From: Lachnospiraceae bacterium
Lineage (GTDB): Bacteria; Bacillota; Clostridia; Lachnospirales; Lachnospiraceae
Length of the DNA stretch: 35,909 nt
Direction of reading: 5' to 3'
NCBI GenBank assembly: GCA_017626325.1
Contig: JAGAIZ010000053.1
Coordinates: 1-35,909, forward strand
A program made the position numbers and the translations under genes. Positions 15,365-23,821 of this stretch are shown here, piece by piece. The notes beneath the pieces are model-generated. The model was not told the DNA's origin and ran no database searches. It was given only the letters and a program-made list of their open reading frames with translations. The number at the start of each line of letters is the position of its first letter. Position 1 is the first letter of the stretch.

Positions 15365-16636
15365 CTAATTGAAATGCTGAAACTTCTCAATCATCACGGC
15401 ATACTGCTCCTTGATCTTCAAATACAATCCGATCGTGTTCTCTTTTTCCTTCTCGAATTCATTGATTATCTTATCATAGTTGCGCTCTAAGGTCGTCACC
15501 ACGTTACGGTTAATCTTGCCGTTATCCGCATCGGAATTCATAATCTCTAAGATTTTCTCCTTGCTGAAAGGCTCTTTATAGCTCCGCTTGCCGTAGAGTG
15601 CGCTTAAAATATCCGCTACCGCAACAATCTGCTGGGGCAGCGTCAGGTCTTCGGCCTTCAGCCCCCGGTGATATCCGGTACCGTCCAGCTTCTCATGATG
15701 TCTGACGGCGATCTGCAGCACCGCGTCGTCCACAACGCCTTCCAGAATCATCTCTGTGATACGCACGTGGGCTTTCATAATCTTCATCTCATCATCGCTT
15801 AGCCGTCCGGTAGACTCCAGGATATGCAGCGGAATCGCGATCTTACCAAGATCATGCAACAGCGCGCCGTAATGCAGGTCGCGCAGATCTTTACCCGACA
15901 GCCTCGCAAGCCGTCCGAGCTGTTCCGCGAAATTCACTGTGGCAAGCGTGTGGATGACCGTATGCTCGCTTCGAAAATCGATGGTATAAACAAGCATCTC
16001 CAGGAATCCTCTCTTATACTGCTCTGAAAATGCACGCTTTGCAAGCAGTACGTCCAGCTCTTCCCTGTATTTGCCATTGATCAGATTCGCCGTAATTGCG
16101 TAGCGCTCTTCCGCTTTCTGAAACAGGTCAAGCGCCGCCCCGGAGAATTTGGTGTCACGATACCTGACGAAGTAATCCGGCTCCAGCTTCTCATCCTTCA
16201 TATGCAGAAGCGTATCCATCCTGTCCGCCACGGCAAGCAGCTCGATCACATGCCGGTATCTGGTCTGCACCATTCCCAACCGGTTGTAATCCAGATGATG
16301 ATACAGTACCACCTCCGCCTTATCGCCCATAGGCGAAAGATATTTCAAAAACAGAAATCCATAGATAGAGTGGGGCCAGAGATTCTTCGTCTCAAAGTCC
16401 GACACATTCTTGACATTATCTTCCTTATACAATCCGATATCATGCAAAATACCAATCATGGTGTAATCCACCATTTCCTGCTCCGTATAATGCTGCTCGG
16501 TATAAGCGTTCTCATATTCCATCATTTTATAGAGAATATAGCCTGTGATTTCTCCATGGTTCATAATCTTCTGATTAATGATCCCCAGCGTCTTTCTGAT
16601 AATTTCATTGACATCTTTACTGCTTATAATACTCAT
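15365..16636 (-). CDS. Tandem HD-domain protein with C-terminal HD-GYP-type phosphodiesterase domain
   Basis: A 423-residue cytoplasmic protein with two HD-like modules. The first (about 20-180) has GILHDIGLY, WPHSIYGFLF, VVLYHHLDYNRLG and VADRMD. The second (about 240-400) has SEHTVIH, LLHDLGKIAIP, MKAHVRITE, HHEKLDGTGYHRGL and VADILSAL, i.e. all metal ligands of an HD-GYP cyclic-di-GMP phosphodiesterase. The motif reads GYH instead of GYP. A charged helix closes the protein. I chose the ATG at 16634-16636 with AAGGA 9 nt upstream; the longer frame would run through an upstream 11-bp repeat array and has no ribosome-binding site. If active, it would lower c-di-GMP, which fits a motile organism (inference). 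Confidence 0.85.
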   Translation of the reverse strand: MSIISSKDVNEIIRKTLGIINQKIMNHGEITGYILYKMMEYENAYTEQHYTEQEMVDYTMIGILHDIGLYKEDNVKNVSDFETKNLWPHSIYGFLFLKYLSPMGDKAEVVLYHHLDYNRLGMVQTRYRHVIELLAVADRMDTLLHMKDEKLEPDYFVRYRDTKFSGAALDLFQKAEERYAITANLINGKYREELDVLLAKRAFSEQYKRGFLEMLVYTIDFRSEHTVIHTLATVNFAEQLGRLARLSGKDLRDLHYGALLHDLGKIAIPLHILESTGRLSDDEMKIMKAHVRITEMILEGVVDDAVLQIAVRHHEKLDGTGYHRGLKAEDLTLPQQIVAVADILSALYGKRSYKEPFSKEKILEIMNSDADNGKINRNVVTTLERNYDKIINEFEKEKENTIGLYLKIKEQYAVMIEKFQHFN

Positions 16637-16726
16637 CGCAACAATTCCTTCCGACTTTATCCGCAAATATTTCTCTGCATTACTATTTATCTTATCATTT
16701 TTTACGCTGTTTGTCCTCACTTTCTT

Positions 16727-16774
16727 CCAAACATTTACCAAACCTTTACCAAACCTTTGCCAAACAAATTTACC
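16727..16774. repeat. Array of 11-bp direct repeats upstream of the HD-GYP gene
   Basis: Consecutive units CCAAACATTTA, CCAAACCTTTA and CCAAACCTTTG plus a stretched fourth, CCAAACAAATTTA, lie about 90-140 nt upstream of the HD-GYP start, within the 204-bp gap between the divergent HD-GYP and DUF4474 genes. Regular 11-bp spacing places the same DNA face forward each turn, which suits cooperative protein binding; the binder is unknown. Confidence 0.75.
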
Positions 16775-16840
16775 AACTTGCACGGAATGGCAGAGTTCAG
16801 CATATGTTATAGTAAGAACTTTGACAGAAAGTAACATTTT

Positions 16841-17743
16841 ATGTACCTTTTTCTCTCTGTTTTACTCCTTATCCTGCTTATTCTTTCTGTAGTTACACTG
16901 ATTCGCAGACGCTGTGCCATCAAGAAGATCTGCTGCATGAGCTGCGAGGAAAAGTGTAAGCTTTTGCAGGAACTGCTCGCTCCCTTCGGCTATTACTACT
17001 GCGGCAGACAGGATGTAATCTCCACCCGCAACGACGCCTGGCAGCGCCAGGCAGGCTACACCGCGCTTTTCGATCAGGCTGCCCTTTCTCTGCATATGGT
17101 CTTCGACGCCCTTCCCATCTATTTCGATTATGGCGGCCAAACCTGGCTGATCGAACTCTGGAAAGGCCAGTACGGCATCAACACAGGCGCGGAGATAGGT
17201 ATCTACTATGCCGACAGAATCATTCCGCCGCCGGAGCGTTCTCTGGCGCATTTTGACGCGGTCACTGACCGCGACAGACTTCACGTCTCCTTTACGCTTT
17301 ATCACAATGACCGCGTACTCGCCGCCATGTCCGACAGAAGCTGGTGGCTGACCGCCTTCTTAGCAGGCACGTTTACCAGTCCTGCCCGGCTTTCCATGGA
17401 CGTCGCTATCTCTTTCCCCAATGCGGAAATGCAAAGAAGCTTCCTGAATGCGCTGCGGCAGGCTGATAATCCTCATCTGGATTACCGCTGTCATTGCCTG
17501 ACTGTTTACCTTCATTACGCAAACGGCTGCCCTTCCTCTCCCATCTGCCCGGAACAGATCAGCCTTCTGAAACGGCTGCGGATCGCCTGGGCACAGTTCT
17601 GCAACAAGCTGCTCTGCAGCCTGTACCGTCTGCTTGCCCACCCCTTCACCACCACATTGGACCGGGTGGTATTTCTCTATGAACTGCTTCCTTTCCTTCT
17701 CCGCAGAATGCTGAAGCATCTGAAAGGAGTCTTTCCGGCATGA
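16841..17743 (+). CDS. DUF4474-family membrane-anchored protein
   Basis: A 300-residue protein with an N-terminal membrane segment (about 2-22) and then a conserved block that I recognise as DUF4474: QDVISTRNDAWQRQAGYTALFD, MVFDALPIYFDYGGQTWLIELWKGQYG, NTGAEIGIYYADRIIPPPER, and SDRSWWLTAFLAGTFTSPARLSMD regions. No function is established. The stop codon overlaps the start of the following phosphoesterase (ATGA), so the two are translationally coupled and may act together. The ribosome-binding site is weak (GAAAG). It is divergent from the HD-GYP gene. Confidence 0.78.
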   Translation: MYLFLSVLLLILLILSVVTLIRRRCAIKKICCMSCEEKCKLLQELLAPFGYYYCGRQDVISTRNDAWQRQAGYTALFDQAALSLHMVFDALPIYFDYGGQTWLIELWKGQYGINTGAEIGIYYADRIIPPPERSLAHFDAVTDRDRLHVSFTLYHNDRVLAAMSDRSWWLTAFLAGTFTSPARLSMDVAISFPNAEMQRSFLNALRQADNPHLDYRCHCLTVYLHYANGCPSSPICPEQISLLKRLRIAWAQFCNKLLCSLYRLLAHPFTTTLDRVVFLYELLPFLLRRMLKHLKGVFPA

Positions 17744-18612
17744 GCTGCGAAACCCGTCTCAACAAAGCCTTTCATAATGCCCCGATCCTCCCGCTGTCTC
17801 CCCGCAGCCGTTTCTGTATCGTCAGCGACTGCCATCGGGGAGACGGCAGCTCCAACGATAACTTCCTCAAAAACCAGAACCTGTATTTTACCGCTTTGAA
17901 GCATTATTATGCGCAGGGGTATACTTACATCGAACTGGGAGACGGCGATGAGCTGTGGGAAAACCGCAAGATGAGCCGGATTATCGAAATCCACAACAAC
18001 GTATTCTGGCTGCTGTCTCTTTTCTACCGGCAGAACAGACTCTATCTTATCTATGGAAATCATGATTTGGAGAAAAAAAAATCCGGCTACTCTGACCGGG
18101 TCTGCAGTTCCTATTTCTGTACGGAAAGCCAGTGTAAGCAGCCCCTTTTCCCTTCTCTGACCTTCTACGAGGGCATCATCCTGGAGAATGCCTGCACCGG
18201 CATCCGTCTGTACCTGACCCATGGCCATCAGGCCGACTTCTTCAATTCCGTCTGCTGGAGGCAGGCCCGTTTTCTGGTACGTTACTTCTGGCAGCCGCTG
18301 GAACGCTTCGGCATTCTGGATCCCACAAGCGCCGCCAGAAATTATACGAAGAAAGACCGCGTAGAACAGCTTCTGTCCGACTATGCCGTCAAGAACAATC
18401 TCTACCTGATAACAGGCCATACGCACCGTCCCCGTCTCAATGCGGATTCGCCTAACTACATGAACACCGGAAGCTGTGTCCATCCCCGCTGCGTCACCTG
18501 CATGGAAATCGAAGGAGACCATCTCTTACTCGTCAAATGGGCCAGCGACACCAGGCGGGACGGCACTCTCTATGTACGCCGGGAGGTCCTGGCACAGATA
18601 AGCCTGCGATGA
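17740..18612 (+). CDS. Calcineurin-like metallophosphoesterase
   Basis: A 290-residue enzyme with the five metal-binding motifs of the family in order: SDCHRG (about 27-32), GDGDE (about 66-70), GNHD (about 106-109), THGHQ (about 160-164) and GHTHRPR (about 227-233). Two divalent metals would activate water for phosphoester cleavage. The substrate is not clear; UDP-2,3-diacylglucosamine hydrolase-like and nucleotide phosphodiesterase-like branches share this layout. It has no signal peptide. It overlaps the DUF4474 gene by 4 bp. Confidence 0.85.
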   Translation: MSCETRLNKAFHNAPILPLSPRSRFCIVSDCHRGDGSSNDNFLKNQNLYFTALKHYYAQGYTYIELGDGDELWENRKMSRIIEIHNNVFWLLSLFYRQNRLYLIYGNHDLEKKKSGYSDRVCSSYFCTESQCKQPLFPSLTFYEGIILENACTGIRLYLTHGHQADFFNSVCWRQARFLVRYFWQPLERFGILDPTSAARNYTKKDRVEQLLSDYAVKNNLYLITGHTHRPRLNADSPNYMNTGSCVHPRCVTCMEIEGDHLLLVKWASDTRRDGTLYVRREVLAQISLR

Positions 18613-18634
18613 CAGCATAAGTGTCAGCGCAGGC
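18602..18634. terminator. Hairpin between convergent genes
   Basis: GCCTGCG/CGCAGGC and TGACA/TGTCA arms with one internal mismatch and a 7-nt loop sit at the 3' end of the phosphoesterase gene, facing the convergent amylosucrase gene. There is no clear T-tract on either side. Confidence 0.4.
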
Positions 18635-18665
18635 AAACAAGCTAAAACAGATTAGTATTCCTTAT

Positions 18666-20504
18666 CTAACGCCGTCCTTTGATCCAGTAGAAATCATGTC
18701 CTGCAATCCGCACATCCTTTAACAGAATCTTCTCACCGGACAGCAAATCGGTATATTCGCCGTCCTCCTGCATCCATGCGGTCTGCTCGCCGTCACTGAA
18801 ATTGAAGATACCGAAGAAGCGTTCGCCTTCCTGCTCTCTCAGGATACAGAGCACGGAATCGTTATGCACGTAATAAACATGAACATCAGAAGACGCCCCA
18901 AACACCTTTTCTTCCCTGCGGATGGTTTCCAGCTTGTCAAGGGCTGCAAAAATCCTGCCCTGCATACTGGCAGCATCCTGTCTTTTCTCCGCCAGTTCCC
19001 ACCGGAACCTGCCCCGGTGTATATAACGGGAATCCTCCGCTTTGTCAGGATTCTCCTTATAAGAATAATCGTTCACCTGCCCGATTTCATCGCCGCTGTA
19101 GAGCATGGGAATCCCCGACTGCGCCAGCATATAGGCGTGCAGCATCACGTCTAATCTCACCGCCTCGTCAAGCTTCTCTTTACTGCCCTCAAATTCCGCG
19201 CTCTCCACGCCGCACATGGAAGCGGTGGTACCGCAGAATCTGGCGTCCCGGGTCACGGGATCGTCGTTGTAGAGTTCTCCCCTGCTGACACTGCCCTCCA
19301 CTCTGCCCCTGAAATAATCGTTCAGGAAACGCTTATGAGGAACTTCTTCCATGCCCCACTTCCGTAAGAACCCATAATCCAGTCCCCAGCCGATATCGTC
19401 ATGACAGCGCAGATAATTAAGAAACGTATACTGTTTCGGCAGACGGTTCACAATCTCCATCTGCTGCTGTAACAGCCGCACATCCTTCGTCGCCACGCAA
19501 TTCCAGGTGCTCGCCATAGTGGTTACATTGTAGAGCATGTGGCATTCCGGCTTCTCCACCGTCCCGAAATACGGCGCCACCTTCTCCGGTTCCATCACCA
19601 CTTCTCCAAGCAGCGCCACGCTGGGACAGACAATCTCGCCGATCATGCGCATCATACGCACGATCGTATGCACCTGGGGCAGATTCCTGCACTTAGTCCC
19701 CAGCTCCTTCCAGATATAGGGAACCGCATCGATACGGATAATATCCATACCCTGATTGGCAAAGAACAGGAAATTATACATCATTTCATTAAACACCCTC
19801 GGATTTGCATAGTTCAAATCCCACTGGTAAGGATAAAAGGTGGTCATCACATAATGTCCGATGTCCGGCAGATAAGTAAAGTTCCCCGGCGCTGTGGTAG
19901 GAAATACCTGCGGAACCGTCTGCTCGTATCTGCCCGGTATCTCATAAGAATCATAGAAGAAATACCGGCTCATGTACTCGCCCTCGCCTGCCCTGGCACG
20001 GACGGCCCATTCATGCTCCTCAGACGTATGGTTCATGACAAAATCCATACACAGGTTCATATCCCGCTTGTGACACATGTCCGCCAGCCCTGCCAGTTCC
20101 TCCATCGTACCCAGATCCGGCCTCACCTTACGGAAATCCGCCACCGCGTACCCGCCGTCGGAACGGCCTTTGGGCGTATCCAGAAACGGCATCAGATGAA
20201 TGCAGTTTACATTGCAGGAGGACAGATAAGGAAGCTTCTGTCTGACTCCCTGCAGATTTCCGGCAAAATTATCAATATAGAGCATCATGCCGAGCATATC
20301 GTTTCGCTTAAACCAGTCCGGATCCTGTTCCCGTTTCTCATCCCGCTTCTTAAGCGCCTGCCTGCGTTCCTTATAATATTGGTACAGATTCGTACAAAGC
20401 TCCGCAAACATGGAATCGTTATGGTACAGCTCCATATAAAGCCACTTTAACTCGTCATGATGCTTCTGTAATCTTCTCTGAAAAACGTCGTCTGTTTTGG
20501 ACAT
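18666..20504 (-). CDS. Amylosucrase (GH13 family)
   Basis: A 612-residue alpha-amylase-superfamily enzyme close to the usual amylosucrase length (about 630). Amylosucrase moves glucose from sucrose onto an alpha-1,4-glucan and frees fructose. Key residues: nucleophile D259 in IRIDAVPYIWKELGT, acid/base E301 in LGEVVMEPEKV, and H368-D369 in LRCHDDIGWG; the IWK.LGT and HDDIGW contexts are typical of amylosucrase rather than sucrose phosphorylase. The long helical N-terminal region (1-90) also fits. No signal peptide, so it acts on imported sucrose. It is last in the sucrose operon, 20 nt after fructokinase, which would phosphorylate the released fructose. Confidence 0.88.
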   Translation of the reverse strand: MSKTDDVFQRRLQKHHDELKWLYMELYHNDSMFAELCTNLYQYYKERRQALKKRDEKREQDPDWFKRNDMLGMMLYIDNFAGNLQGVRQKLPYLSSCNVNCIHLMPFLDTPKGRSDGGYAVADFRKVRPDLGTMEELAGLADMCHKRDMNLCMDFVMNHTSEEHEWAVRARAGEGEYMSRYFFYDSYEIPGRYEQTVPQVFPTTAPGNFTYLPDIGHYVMTTFYPYQWDLNYANPRVFNEMMYNFLFFANQGMDIIRIDAVPYIWKELGTKCRNLPQVHTIVRMMRMIGEIVCPSVALLGEVVMEPEKVAPYFGTVEKPECHMLYNVTTMASTWNCVATKDVRLLQQQMEIVNRLPKQYTFLNYLRCHDDIGWGLDYGFLRKWGMEEVPHKRFLNDYFRGRVEGSVSRGELYNDDPVTRDARFCGTTASMCGVESAEFEGSKEKLDEAVRLDVMLHAYMLAQSGIPMLYSGDEIGQVNDYSYKENPDKAEDSRYIHRGRFRWELAEKRQDAASMQGRIFAALDKLETIRREEKVFGASSDVHVYYVHNDSVLCILREQEGERFFGIFNFSDGEQTAWMQEDGEYTDLLSGEKILLKDVRIAGHDFYWIKGRR

Positions 20505-20524
20505 TGTCTCTTCCTTTCTGCTGC

Positions 20525-21493
20525 TTAGCTTCTCTCCTGAATCAGCCGCTCGATCTCCTCCGGCTCCGGCATCACCTTCAAAGCACCCTTTCTGGTGGTG
20601 ATAAGCGATGCGCCCGCATTGGCGAAGGTAAGAAGCTTCTCCAAATCCTGTTCGGATAAATCCTTAATCCCATGCTCCAGCACATAATTCAGCGCACAAC
20701 CCTCGAAGGTGTCTCCCGCTCCGGTCGTCTCGATGGTATTCTCCTGGATAAACGGCTTCGCCTCCACGATCATATCTCTGTAATACGCCCTGCTGCCGTC
20801 TCTGCCAAGGGTCACGAAGATCAGCGGAATGTCATAGCTTTGCCGCAGGATTTCCACGGCCCTTGTATAGTCCGCAGTACCTGTCATAAATTCCAGTTCA
20901 TTGTCGGAAATTTTCAAAATATCACACTTGGAAAGTCCATAAGCGATCTCTCTTCTGGCATCCTCTAAGGATTCCCACAACGGCTCTCTCAAATTCGGGT
21001 CGAAGGAAATAAGCAGCCCGTTTTCTTTGGCAACCTCAATGGCATATCTGGTGGCTTCCCGCGCACCCTCATGGGTGGAGGATAACGTTCCAAAATGGAA
21101 AATCTCTGCGTCCCTTATGACCTCTTCCATCACTTCTTCTTTCCGCAGCATCATATCCGCACCCGGATTGCGGTAGAAACTAAAATCCCGGTCGCCGCCC
21201 GGCATGGTATGCACAAAGGCAAGCGTCGTATGCACTTTCTCATCAAACAGCAGATTCGTCACGTCCGTACCGCTTTCCCTGACCGTCTCCGCCAGCATCT
21301 GCCCAAAAGAATCCCTGCCCACCTTGCCGATAAAGGCGGTCTTCTTCCCAAGCTTGTTCAGCATCGCCAGCACATTACAGGGCGCGCCGCCAGGGTTAGC
21401 CTCCAGAAGCGGATTCCCCTGCGCGCTGACGCCGTTCTCCGTAAAATCAATCAATAATTCTCCCAATGCCACTACGTCGTATTTCTTCATCAT
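20525..21493 (-). CDS. Fructokinase (PfkB family)
   Basis: A 322-residue ribokinase-family sugar kinase. The N terminus has VALGELLIDFTENG, the sugar-site NPGGAPCNVLAML, and GKVGRDSFGQMLAE; the C-terminal ATP/anion-hole signature is ETTGAGDTFEGCALNYVL with the catalytic Asp. The best reading is ATP-dependent phosphorylation of fructose at C6. It lies between the GH32 and amylosucrase genes, both of which release fructose from sucrose or fructans. A second ATG follows immediately (codon 2). AGGAG lies 6 nt upstream. Confidence 0.9.
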   Translation of the reverse strand: MMKKYDVVALGELLIDFTENGVSAQGNPLLEANPGGAPCNVLAMLNKLGKKTAFIGKVGRDSFGQMLAETVRESGTDVTNLLFDEKVHTTLAFVHTMPGGDRDFSFYRNPGADMMLRKEEVMEEVIRDAEIFHFGTLSSTHEGAREATRYAIEVAKENGLLISFDPNLREPLWESLEDARREIAYGLSKCDILKISDNELEFMTGTADYTRAVEILRQSYDIPLIFVTLGRDGSRAYYRDMIVEAKPFIQENTIETTGAGDTFEGCALNYVLEHGIKDLSEQDLEKLLTFANAGASLITTRKGALKVMPEPEEIERLIQERS

Positions 21494-21502
21494 TATATTC
21501 TC

Positions 21503-22855
21503 CTATCCATCAACAGTCTCCGCCGTCCGCGCTATCGCATGCATCTCAAGCGCCCCCGCCCGGTCTGCACTGACTTTATCAGTCAATCCATAAACCGCGC
21601 TGCTGAGCACATACTCGCCATCGTTCATGAAAATCTCAATCAGATTGGTGTCCACGTAGATATCCAGCTTAAAGCCTTCTTTCAGCTCGGGAGTCTCCGC
21701 CTGGGTTCTGAAACCGGTCTGCCCCGGGAATACCCGGCTTCTGTCGGTGCAGATACGGTTTCCTTCCCGCCGGATCCGATAGCCGCCGATCACAAGGCTG
21801 CCGCCCTCTTCTAACTCACAGCTTATCTTATAGCCCGCGCCGTCCGCCTGGGCCGGATGGGTAATGGGTCTGGTATACAGCCTCTTAACGTTGGGATGCA
21901 CTCTGAAATAAATGTGTCCCTCCTTCACTTCCACTACCCTGGGAATGCAGAACATTCCTATCCAGCTATTGTCCACCGCTTCCGGCATCCTAAGCCATGC
22001 CACCAACACCCGGCGTCCCGCTTCGTCAAGAGTCGTCTGCGGAGCATACAGGTCAAGCCCGTAATCCAGATACTGGTATTCATCGGGAAGCTCCATCGTG
22101 CACGTCTTCTCCTCGAATTCTACCGGCATACAGATCGTATGATTCTGTTCCAGCCCTTCTTCTTTGCGAAGTCCCATGGGAGAGATGACAAGCACCTTGC
22201 CCCCTTCTGTCTCGAAATAGTCCGGGCACTCCCACATCCAGCCGAAGTCCGCTTCCTTCGACGCCTTATTGACGAACTCCCAATCGATCAGATTCTCACT
22301 TCTGTAGAAAAGCAGTTCTCCCTTATTATATCTGGTTTTACTGCCGATTACCAGATACCAGGCGTCTTTTCCGCGCCACACCTTCGGATCCCTGGTATGA
22401 GTCTTATCTCCGAGCTGCCCGTCTGTGATCGCCGGAATAATTACCCTTTTTCCATGGAAAACATCAAAGGAAACGCCGTCCGGCGACGTCAGCATAAGCT
22501 GCGCGGAATCAAAATCATCATTCAGACACTGATGAATGTTATCAGGATCCGCCTGATTATAGTGAACTCCCGTATAATACAGATACAATTTCCCTTCATG
22601 TTCTATCGCGCTGCCGGAAAAACACCCGTTCTGATCTTCGGATACGGTCGGATACAGCGCCACGCCCTGATGCTCCCAATGTACCAGGTCTCTGCTCACC
22701 GCATGTCCCCAGCGCATTGTCGCCCATCTCGGCGCGTAAGGAAAATGCTGGTAAAATAAGTGATACTGTCCTTTATAATAGATAAATCCATTGGGGTCGT
22801 TAATCCATCCTCCCGGCGCTTTCAAATGTACTCTGTCCTTACGCATGACATCCAC
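21503..22855 (-). CDS. GH32 beta-fructofuranosidase (sucrose/sucrose-6-phosphate hydrolase)
   Basis: A 450-residue family 32 glycoside hydrolase. The five-bladed propeller carries nucleophile D20 in WINDPNG, the transition-state stabiliser D156 in TRDPKVW, and acid/base E209 in WMWECPDYF; a beta-sandwich forms the C terminus (ending near IEIFMNDGEYVLSSAVYG). It lacks a signal peptide, so it cleaves imported sucrose or short fructo-oligosaccharides. Because uptake here is by ABC transporter rather than PTS, unphosphorylated sucrose is the likelier substrate. AGGAGG lies 5 nt before the chosen ATG; an ATG three codons later is also possible. Confidence 0.92.
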   Translation of the reverse strand: MDVMRKDRVHLKAPGGWINDPNGFIYYKGQYHLFYQHFPYAPRWATMRWGHAVSRDLVHWEHQGVALYPTVSEDQNGCFSGSAIEHEGKLYLYYTGVHYNQADPDNIHQCLNDDFDSAQLMLTSPDGVSFDVFHGKRVIIPAITDGQLGDKTHTRDPKVWRGKDAWYLVIGSKTRYNKGELLFYRSENLIDWEFVNKASKEADFGWMWECPDYFETEGGKVLVISPMGLRKEEGLEQNHTICMPVEFEEKTCTMELPDEYQYLDYGLDLYAPQTTLDEAGRRVLVAWLRMPEAVDNSWIGMFCIPRVVEVKEGHIYFRVHPNVKRLYTRPITHPAQADGAGYKISCELEEGGSLVIGGYRIRREGNRICTDRSRVFPGQTGFRTQAETPELKEGFKLDIYVDTNLIEIFMNDGEYVLSSAVYGLTDKVSADRAGALEMHAIARTAETVDG

Positions 22856-22921
22856 ACCTCCTGTAATTACTAATCCTCCATGTCAGAGCCACAAATTTTC
22901 AATCTGGCTTCTCAAATCCCA

Positions 22922-22942
22922 GCCGCTTCCTGTCCAAGCGGC
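22922..22942 (-). other. Intercistronic hairpin between permease and GH32 genes
   Basis: GCCGCTT and AAGCGGC form a 7-bp stem with a 7-nt loop in the 105-bp gap after the second permease gene. It has no T-tract, so it is more likely an mRNA-stability or processing element than a terminator. Confidence 0.45.
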
Positions 22943-22960
22943 CAGACGATTCAGTTTCTT

Positions 22961-23821
22961 TTATTTGACAGCTCCGGCAACCACGCCGCCGATAATCTGC
23001 TTCTGCAATACGATATAGAGAATCAGAATGGGCAGTACGCAGAGCAGCAGTCCCGCCATAATCGTTCCGTAATCTGCGGAATAGGTTCCGTAGAAGCTGT
23101 AGGTCGAAAGCGGCAGCGTCAGAAGCTTCTTATCTGTCAATACCAGCGACGGCAGAAGGAAATCATTCCAGAATGCCAGGGAATTTAAAATAACCATCGT
23201 GGAAATAATCGGCTTCAACAGCGGAAGCACAATCTGGAAGAAGGTTCTCGCATGGGTACAGCCGTCGATACAGGCCGCTTCTTCCAGCGCGATCGGCACA
23301 TTGCCTTTGATAAAGCCATGGAACATGAACACGGACATCGCCATGGAGAATCCGGTGTGCATGAATACAAGCGTTGCTCTGTGGTTTAAAATGTTCAGTG
23401 TGCCGCCATATATGCTGACCAGCGGAATCATGATTGCCTGAAACGGAATAATCATGGATGCTACCATCAGGGCGAAGGTCGTCTTGGAAATCGTGTTGTT
23501 ATGCCGCACGATATAATACGCCAGCATCGCCGCAAGCAGCGTTACGAGCACGGTTGCCGAAACTGTTACAATCAGGGAATTCTTGAAAGCGTTCAGAAAA
23601 TCCATCTGGGTAAACGCCTTGACAAAGTTGTCAAAGGAAAGTCCCTTAATCGTATACAGCCAGGAGAAGGGGCTTTTGATGATATCCCGCTTCTGCTTCA
23701 AAGAATTGATTACTACCATAATAAAAGGAAACATATAGGCGGCGAAGAGAATGATCAATCCCGCCATTGCCAGAATATTCGCCGCTTTTCTTTTATTTCC
23801 GCCAACTGTTGTCTGCTTCAT
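22961..23821 (-). CDS. ABC sugar transporter permease (MalG-type)
   Basis: A 286-residue inner permease with six hydrophobic segments. The cytoplasmic coupling loop EAACIDGCTHARTFFQIVLPLLKP carries the EAA motif that contacts the ATPase. I chose the ATG at 23819-23821, with AGGAGGT 9 nt upstream; it overlaps the stop of the first permease gene by one base. The longer frame lacks such a site. Together with the first permease it forms the channel for sucrose or related sugars. No ATPase gene is in the operon, so a shared MsmK-like ATPase elsewhere is likely (inference from CUT1 systems). Confidence 0.92.
   Translation of the reverse strand: MKQTTVGGNKRKAANILAMAGLIILFAAYMFPFIMVVINSLKQKRDIIKSPFSWLYTIKGLSFDNFVKAFTQMDFLNAFKNSLIVTVSATVLVTLLAAMLAYYIVRHNNTISKTTFALMVASMIIPFQAIMIPLVSIYGGTLNILNHRATLVFMHTGFSMAMSVFMFHGFIKGNVPIALEEAACIDGCTHARTFFQIVLPLLKPIISTMVILNSLAFWNDFLLPSLVLTDKKLLTLPLSTYSFYGTYSADYGTIMAGLLLCVLPILILYIVLQKQIIGGVVAGAVK

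Noticed and set aside
16637-16837. N-terminal extension of the HD-GYP protein by 67 codons
   Set aside because: The extension is encoded by the 11-bp repeat array and AT-rich leader and has no ribosome-binding site, while AAGGA precedes the chosen ATG.
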